A DNA stretch of 9,214 bases, taken from the NCBI GenBank assembly GCA_003662205.1, contig QMXQ01000047.1:1-9214 (forward strand), in the 5' to 3' direction. The stretch's first letter is position 1. Every line of letters begins with the position of its first letter. A program made the position numbers and the translations under genes. The stretch comes from Candidatus Bathyarchaeota archaeon. Its GTDB lineage: Archaea; Thermoproteota; Bathyarchaeia; TCS64. The notes beneath the pieces are model-generated. The model was not told where the DNA came from. It saw only the letters and a program-made list of their open reading frames with translations, and searched no databases. Of this stretch, positions 5,569 through 9,214 are shown piece by piece.

Positions 5569-6720
5569 ATGCCCCGGGAGGCGGTGAGGCCGCTGCGTTT
5601 CCTCTACGCGACCGTGTTTCTCACCTCGACGGGGTTCGGCGCCGCCACCTTCCTCCTCCCGGTCTTCGCGGAGGAGCTCGGAGCCTCCTACGTGGCCTTC
5701 GGCGTCATCGGCACCGTCGGCTCCGCCGCCTACATGGCCATGACCCTCGTCTCCGGGGCCCTCCTCGACAGGTTCGACCGCGTCAGGCTCTACCTCGCCT
5801 TCTCCGTCCTCGGGGCGGCCACCGTCCTACTGTTCCGCATCGCCGCGGGCGTCGGCGACCTCGTCGTGCTCCGGGGCCTGCTGGGGGTCGTCTCCGCGAT
5901 GTTCTTCGTCACGGCCAGCACCCTGGTCGCGGACGCCTCGCCTCCGGGGGCTCTGACGCGGTCCATCGGCCGCTACAACCTCTCGTGGATCGCTGGCTTC
6001 ATCGCCGGCCCCTTCCTCGGCGGACTCATCTCGGACGCCCTGGGCTTCCCCGCACTGTTCGCCATCCTGGCGGCCCTTATTGCCGGCAGCGTCGCCATCA
6101 TCAGGGCGGGCCTCATCCCACGGGGGAAGCCCAGCGATGGACCCGCGAGGAGGGGATTCGACCTCACGGCGCTGAGGGGGCTCTACGCCGCCTATCTGAT
6201 AATCCTCCCCTACAGCGTCATCCTCGGCATCTACATGGCCATCCTGCCCGGCCAGATGAGGATGCTGGGGATCACCCCCTCCATTATAGGCCTCCTGCTA
6301 ACGATGACGAACGGCGTGAGGGGGCTGGGCTTCCTCTCCGTGGAGAGGTTCATCGACTGGGGCGAGAGGCGATCCCTCGGCCTCGCGTCGTGCCTCATGG
6401 GCGCCGCCCTCCTCGCCGTCGCCTTCTCCAGGAGCACGTCGGATTTCATCGCCCCGCTGGCGATGTTCGGCCTCTCCGGAGGGATACTGACGCCCCTGGT
6501 CCAGGACAACATCGCGCGCCGGAGCCCGCGCCACGCCCTCGGCACGGCGATGGGGGTTCACGAGTCCGTGTACGGCGTCGGCATGTGCGTGGGCCCCGTA
6601 GTGGGGGGCGCCGTCGCCGAGGCCTTCCAGCCGGCGACGCTGTACCTGGGACTGGCGGCCCTCGCCCTCCTGATACTGCCCCTCTCCCGCGGGCTCCAGG
6701 GCGCTGCGGCCCATGAGTAA
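5569..6720 (+). CDS. Major facilitator superfamily transporter
   Basis: A 383-residue, strongly hydrophobic protein with about 12 predicted membrane helices in two halves, joined by a charged cytoplasmic loop at roughly 182-202 (PRGKPSDGPARRG). MFS motif A is visible after helix 2 (GALLDRFDRVR, 63-73). Glycine/proline-rich helices AGFIAGPFLGG (142-152) and VGMCVGPVVGG (337-347) occupy equivalent places in the two halves, as in drug or metabolite antiporters. The substrate cannot be read from the sequence; efflux of a small molecule is the commonest role for this length and motif. The clear GGAGGG site fixes the ATG at 5569. The gene is preceded by a T-run and a palindrome, so it is probably its own unit, and the next gene starts 48 bases after its stop. 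Confidence 0.87.
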   Translation: MPREAVRPLRFLYATVFLTSTGFGAATFLLPVFAEELGASYVAFGVIGTVGSAAYMAMTLVSGALLDRFDRVRLYLAFSVLGAATVLLFRIAAGVGDLVVLRGLLGVVSAMFFVTASTLVADASPPGALTRSIGRYNLSWIAGFIAGPFLGGLISDALGFPALFAILAALIAGSVAIIRAGLIPRGKPSDGPARRGFDLTALRGLYAAYLIILPYSVILGIYMAILPGQMRMLGITPSIIGLLLTMTNGVRGLGFLSVERFIDWGERRSLGLASCLMGAALLAVAFSRSTSDFIAPLAMFGLSGGILTPLVQDNIARRSPRHALGTAMGVHESVYGVGMCVGPVVGGAVAEAFQPATLYLGLAALALLILPLSRGLQGAAAHE

Positions 6721-6722
6721 GC

Positions 6723-6731
6723 TCATATAGC
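6723..6731 (+). promoter_or_regulatory. TATA-like box before the AN1/M50 gene
   Basis: TCATATAGC lies directly after the MFS stop codon. A transcription start about 26 bases later would fall near 6752, giving a leader of about 17 bases. Without it the gene could be read through from the MFS gene. Confidence 0.35.
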
Positions 6732-6745
6732 CGTTTCAGCCTCTA

Positions 6746-6762
6746 TCTCCCGCACGGGGAGA
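6746..6762 (+). promoter_or_regulatory. Hairpin covering the ribosome binding site of the AN1/M50 gene
   Basis: TCTCCC (6746-6751) and GGGAGA (6757-6762) form a perfect 6-bp stem with a 5-base loop (gcacg). The right arm contains the GGGGAG-like ribosome binding site, 7 bases before the TTG start at 6769, so folding would hide it. If transcription starts near 6752 the left arm is absent from that transcript and would be present only on read-through RNA from the MFS gene. Confidence 0.35.
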
Positions 6763-6768
6763 CGAGCG

Positions 6769-7554
6769 TTGGTCCAGTGCGACAGGTGCGGCAGGGACGT
6801 CTACATGCCCTTCAGGTGCAGCTACTGCGGCGGCTACTTCTGCTCCGAGCACAGGCTCCCCGAGTTCCACGGCTGCACGGGCCTAAACAGGGGGCTGGGC
6901 GCCGTCAACGTCGGGAGGGACGGCGCATACCGTCCGTCTGACGCCTTCTATCAGCGTCCCCGGAGGTTCATCTACGGCAGGCCGTTCAGGTTCAGCGACC
7001 GGGAGCTGAGGCACCTCGCCGTCAGCCTCCTCCTCATCTCCGCCATCCCCCTCACCTGGCTGTGGAGGTACCTCCACAGAACGCCCCTCGTTGTCCTCGG
7101 GGCGGTGGGCATCTTCGCGGCCGCCTTCCTCCTCCACGAGCTCGCGCACAAGTTCTCGGCGCAGCGGCTCGGCTACTGGGCGGAGTTCAGGCTCAACATG
7201 ATCGGCGTCCTCATCACGCTGTGGTCCTTCTTCTCCCCGCTCAAGGTGGTGGCGCCCGGGGCGGTCGTCATCGCGGGTCTCATGTACGGCGACGACTACG
7301 GGAAGATCGCCCTCGCGGGGCCGCTGACCAACATCGCCCAGGCCCTCCTCTACCTGGTCGCGGGCTTCGCCTCGACGAGCCGCCTGATCGGGCTCCTCGC
7401 CTCCGTCGGGGTGACCGTCAACTCCAGCCTAGCGTTGTTCAACCTCATCCCCTTCGGCATATTCGACGGCGCCAAGGTTTTCAGGTGGGACTGGAGGATC
7501 TGGCTGGCGGCCGTCGCCGCCGCAGGCACAATGTTCCTCTACGCCGCCCCCTAG
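6769..7554 (+). CDS. AN1-type zinc finger fused to M50 (site-2-protease-like) membrane metalloprotease
   Basis: A 261-residue fusion. Residues 4-36 match the AN1 zinc-finger spacing exactly: Cys4, Cys7, Cys17, Cys20, Cys25, His28, His34, Cys36, with the typical FCSEHRLPEFHGC. A basic linker (about 41-80) leads to a membrane domain of about six helices from residue 82. It holds the zinc protease motif HELAH (His123, Glu124, His127), the S2P-like AGPLTN (183-188) and LFNLIPFGIFDG (223-234) with Asp233 as likely third zinc ligand, so all catalytic residues appear intact. The role is probably intramembrane cleavage of a membrane protein, with the AN1 finger on the cytosolic side as a recognition or ubiquitin-like/proteasome-linked adaptor; substrate unknown. 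The start is TTG at 6769, immediately before the finger; no better upstream start is seen. Confidence 0.88.
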   Translation: MVQCDRCGRDVYMPFRCSYCGGYFCSEHRLPEFHGCTGLNRGLGAVNVGRDGAYRPSDAFYQRPRRFIYGRPFRFSDRELRHLAVSLLLISAIPLTWLWRYLHRTPLVVLGAVGIFAAAFLLHELAHKFSAQRLGYWAEFRLNMIGVLITLWSFFSPLKVVAPGAVVIAGLMYGDDYGKIALAGPLTNIAQALLYLVAGFASTSRLIGLLASVGVTVNSSLALFNLIPFGIFDGAKVFRWDWRIWLAAVAAAGTMFLYAAP

Positions 7555-7562
7555 CCGTGCAC

Positions 7563-7573
7563 AGCTTATCTAT
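7563..7573 (+). promoter_or_regulatory. TATA-like promoter of the PRPP synthetase gene
   Basis: An AGCTTATCTAT stretch contains a TTATCTA box 30-36 bases before the ATG at 7602. Transcription would start at about 7595-7600, leaving almost no leader. The GGAG at 7598-7601 touches the ATG and is too close to act as a normal ribosome binding site, so leaderless translation is likely. Confidence 0.4.
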
Positions 7574-7601
7574 GAGTTCATCGAACCCTATCTGAGCGGA
7601 G

Positions 7602-8495
7602 ATGATCATCATCCCTGGGCCGGCCTCCAGAGGGCTGGGAGAACGGATCGCGGCGAAGCTGGGCGTCGACGCGCACCCCGTGGAGCACCGGGTCTTCCCC
7701 GACGGAGAGAGCTACATCAGGCTCACAGCACCCGTGGAGGGGGAGGCGGCCGTCATCGTCCAGACCACCTCCCCGCCCCAGGACGCCCGGCTGATGCAGC
7801 TGTTCATGATGGCGGCCACCGCCGCCGACCTCGGCGCCGAGAGCGTCGTCTGCGTCGTCCCCTACCTGGCCTACGCCCGCCAGGACAAGCGGTTCCTAGA
7901 CGGGGAGGCCCTCAGCCTCGACGTCGTCCTCAAGCTGCTGGAGGACGCCGGCGCCGACGTCCTCATCGTCATCGACGCCCACAACGCCGACTCTCTCCGA
8001 AGGGTTCAGAGGCGGCACGGGATCAGGGTGGAGAACCTCTCGGCGATCCCCCTCCTCGCGGAGCATCTCAGGGAGCGGAGCTACGGCGGCGCCTACAGCC
8101 TCGCGCCGGACGAGGGCGCTGTCCATCTCGCGGAGATGGGCGGAAAGGTGCTCGGCGGCACCTCCGACTTCTTCGTGAAGCGGAGGGATCGTAGGACGGG
8201 GGAGATCGAGATGGTGGTGAAGGACCTGGACATCCGGGGGAGGGACGCCGTCGTCTTCGACGACATCATCAGCAGCGGGGGGACCATGGCGAGGGCGGTC
8301 GAGGGGCTGAAAAGGCAGGGCGCGGAGCGGGTCGCGGCGGCGTGCACACACGGGCTGTTCATGGGGGACGCCGAGAAGCGCATCCGGGAGGCCGGCGCGG
8401 ACCTCATCGTGGCGACGGACACGGTGGAGTCCAAGTTCAGCGCGGTCTCCGTCGCCCGGATCATAGCGGAACGCCTCAAAGAGGTGACCCCCTGA
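7602..8495 (+). CDS. prs: Ribose-phosphate pyrophosphokinase (PRPP synthetase), archaeal type
   Basis: A 297-residue enzyme that transfers pyrophosphate from ATP to ribose 5-phosphate to make PRPP, the precursor for purines, pyrimidines, histidine and tryptophan. Visible motifs in order are FPDGESYIR (32-40), the ATP-binding segment YLAYARQDKRF (88-98), DAHNAD (125-130) at the metal site, the flexible-loop lysine/arginine region FVKRRDRRTGE (191-201) and the PRPP/ribose-phosphate binding loop VVFDDIISSGGTM (217-229). Length and the DAHN-type motif fit the short archaeal enzymes rather than the approximately 315-residue bacterial class. The N-terminus MIIIPGPASRGLGERIA matches archaeal homologues from the first residue, which supports this ATG although no properly spaced ribosome binding site is present. 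It is unrelated to the neighbouring transporter and protease genes. Confidence 0.95.
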   Translation: MIIIPGPASRGLGERIAAKLGVDAHPVEHRVFPDGESYIRLTAPVEGEAAVIVQTTSPPQDARLMQLFMMAATAADLGAESVVCVVPYLAYARQDKRFLDGEALSLDVVLKLLEDAGADVLIVIDAHNADSLRRVQRRHGIRVENLSAIPLLAEHLRERSYGGAYSLAPDEGAVHLAEMGGKVLGGTSDFFVKRRDRRTGEIEMVVKDLDIRGRDAVVFDDIISSGGTMARAVEGLKRQGAERVAAACTHGLFMGDAEKRIREAGADLIVATDTVESKFSAVSVARIIAERLKEVTP

Positions 8496-8536
8496 CGGAG
8501 AACCATCTCATGCCCCCAGGCCGGGGGAGGGTCGAA

Positions 8537-8546
8537 ACGTATTTCA
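8537..8546 (+). promoter_or_regulatory. TATA-like box before the 114-residue unassigned gene
   Basis: AACGTATTTC lies 34-43 bases before the ATG at 8580. A transcription start near 8567 would place the AGGTG site (8569-8573) at the very 5' end, 6 bases from that ATG, and would exclude the alternative upstream ATG at 8556. Confidence 0.35.
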
Positions 8547-8579
8547 TCATGGAGCATGCCATATTCACAGGTGTCTCTG

Positions 8580-8924
8580 ATGCTCAGCTCTAAGATCAGG
8601 CTCAAGGTCCAGTCGGTGAAGGCGGTGAGGGACGTGGAGAACCGGGAGGGCTACCAGATCGACTTCGTCGAGATCCGGCAGCGGCCTCCCATGGTGATGA
8701 TGACGCCCCCCGAGCTCCCCGAGGAGATCAGCCAGATGGTGGTCCAGATCAGCAAGGGCGTCCAGAGGGTCCTCCCCGGGGGCGACGCGAAGGAGTACGA
8801 GCTGAGGAAGCTGACGATGATCCTGACGGCGGAGGAGCTGGAGGCGTTCAAGCTGAAGCCCTACCCCAACCAGATGTACGAGCTGACCATCACCGACGGC
8901 GCCCTCTACTTCAAGGAGATATGA
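8580..8924 (+). CDS. Conserved-looking archaeal protein of unknown function (114 residues)
   Basis: I do not recognise this protein with confidence. It is charged and soluble, with no signal peptide or membrane helix. The first 35 residues look like paired beta strands (SKIRLKVQSVKAVRDVENREGYQIDFVEIRQRPP), followed by a proline-rich turn (MTPPELPEE, 41-49), an amphipathic helix (EISQMVVQISKGVQRVL, 49-65), and a C-terminal strand, LTAEELEAF helix and strand (ELTITDGALYFKEI). This compact arrangement suggests a small folded partner or regulator. The family pattern faintly recalls arcadin-1-like proteins, which I cannot verify. I chose the ATG at 8580 because AGGTG is 6 bases upstream; the ATG at 8556 would add eight residues but has GGAG only 1 base away. 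It lies alone between PRPP synthetase and a thioredoxin gene. Confidence 0.75.
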   Translation: MLSSKIRLKVQSVKAVRDVENREGYQIDFVEIRQRPPMVMMTPPELPEEISQMVVQISKGVQRVLPGGDAKEYELRKLTMILTAEELEAFKLKPYPNQMYELTITDGALYFKEI

Positions 8925-8937
8925 CCCGCCGTCCAAA

Positions 8938-8955
8938 AAAGGGTTAAAATAACCC
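8938..8955 (+). promoter_or_regulatory. Promoter of the thioredoxin-like gene, TATA box inside an inverted repeat
   Basis: GGGTTA-AAA-TAACCC (8941-8955) is a perfect 6-bp inverted repeat whose centre TTAAAATAA is a strong TATA-like box, preceded by an A-run (8935-8940) that could be the BRE. A transcription start near 8974 would leave a leader of about 15 bases with GAGGT (8974-8978) before the ATG at 8989. A dyad centred on the TATA box could let a repressor compete with TATA-binding protein, though GC-flanked TATA boxes can be symmetric by chance. Confidence 0.5.
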
Positions 8956-8988
8956 GCCGCCCTAACTCTCCCAGAGGTTGATTCTGGC

Positions 8989-9214
8989 ATGTCGAAGGTG
9001 ATGGAGATCCAGGCAGACGCCTGGGAGGGGGAGGTCCTCAAGGCGGACAAGCCTGTGGTCGTCGACTTCTGGCATCACATGTGCGGCTGGTGCCTCAAGC
9101 TGAACCCGATCTACGAGCAGCTGCCCGAGAGGTTCGGCGACAGGGTCAAGTTCGTCAAGGTGAACGTCCTCGGGAGCCCTGAGAACCAGAGGCTCGCCAT
9201 AGGCCTCGGCGTCC
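8989..9214 (+). CDS. Thioredoxin-fold protein with CGWC active site (3' end cut by window edge)
   Basis: Seventy-five codons are visible before the right edge. The sequence follows thioredoxin order: an N-terminal helix (DAWEGEVLKADKP), the central strand VVVDFW (23-28), the redox motif Cys32-Gly-Trp-Cys35 in WHHMCGWCLKLNP, a long helix ending PERFG, and the KFVKVNVLGSPENQRLAIGLGV segment leading toward the missing cis-proline. It likely reduces or exchanges disulfides in the cytosol; no signal peptide is seen. CGWC in place of CGPC, and HHM in place of the usual AxW, should alter redox potential and partner choice, so it may be a specialised disulfide reductase rather than the general thioredoxin. 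The ATG at 8989 has GAGGT 10 bases upstream. Confidence 0.88.
   Translation, partial: MSKVMEIQADAWEGEVLKADKPVVVDFWHHMCGWCLKLNPIYEQLPERFGDRVKFVKVNVLGSPENQRLAIGLGV

Noticed and set aside
5529..6716. 395-codon plus-strand frame overlapping the MFS gene.
   Set aside because: The translation is arginine/proline/glycine-rich with no domain-like pattern, while the other frame gives a clean 12-helix MFS protein with motif A and a good ribosome binding site.
8513..8527. CCCCC-AGGCC-GGGGG hairpin after the PRPP synthetase gene as an intrinsic terminator.
   Set aside because: The stem is only 5 bp and no T-run follows; G/C runs of this kind are expected in GC-rich DNA.
1..9214. Defence system, mobile element, prophage or CRISPR array.
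   Set aside because: All open frames with coding character match core metabolic, transport or housekeeping families, apart from one small unassigned protein; no repeats, transposase or nuclease motifs were seen.

Overview
This window looks like chromosomal DNA from a GC-rich archaeon of uncertain phylum. The evidence is the gene families (an AN1 zinc finger joined to an S2P-type protease, an archaeal-type PRPP synthetase, a free-standing pyruvate-kinase-C-terminal-like protein, and a DUF35 protein beside an SCPx-type thiolase) together with the control signals. Short AT-rich TATA-like boxes stand out in a GC-rich background about 25-45 bases before start codons, followed by short leaders with GGAGG-type ribosome binding sites. 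Three genes appear to start with TTG. I see no rRNA, tRNA, CRISPR array, insertion sequence or phage gene, and no gap without a gene longer than about 130 bases.

Region 1 (1-4744) is a compact fatty-acid/acyl-CoA beta-oxidation block in three transcription units. On the minus strand etfB and etfA (etfA cut by the window edge) encode the electron transfer flavoprotein that takes electrons from acyl-CoA dehydrogenases. Diverging from it on the plus strand, a 3-hydroxyacyl-CoA dehydrogenase and an enoyl-CoA hydratase form a tight pair. Converging on that pair from the minus strand, a thiolase and its DUF35 zinc-ribbon/OB-fold partner form another pair; the two converging units are only 2 bases apart. 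Hydration, oxidation, thiolysis and electron transfer are therefore all encoded here. The acyl-CoA dehydrogenase and acyl-CoA synthetase are not in the window. The etfB/dehydrogenase divergent promoter carries a perfect 8-bp inverted repeat, the best operator candidate in the window.

Region 2 (4745-9214) is a run of plus-strand genes without an obvious common pathway: a pyruvate-kinase-C-terminal-like protein (family solved with FMN, function unknown), a 12-helix MFS transporter, an AN1-zinc-finger/M50 membrane metalloprotease, ribose-phosphate pyrophosphokinase, a 114-residue protein I cannot assign, and a thioredoxin-fold protein with a CGWC active site cut by the right edge. Each appears to have its own promoter.

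Most of the window is ordinary core metabolism and I found no clear new system. The points most worth a second look are the operator-like dyads, the dehydrogenase that ends inside its second C-terminal domain just before a separate hydratase gene, the AN1-protease fusion with a hairpin over its ribosome binding site, and the unassigned 114-residue protein.
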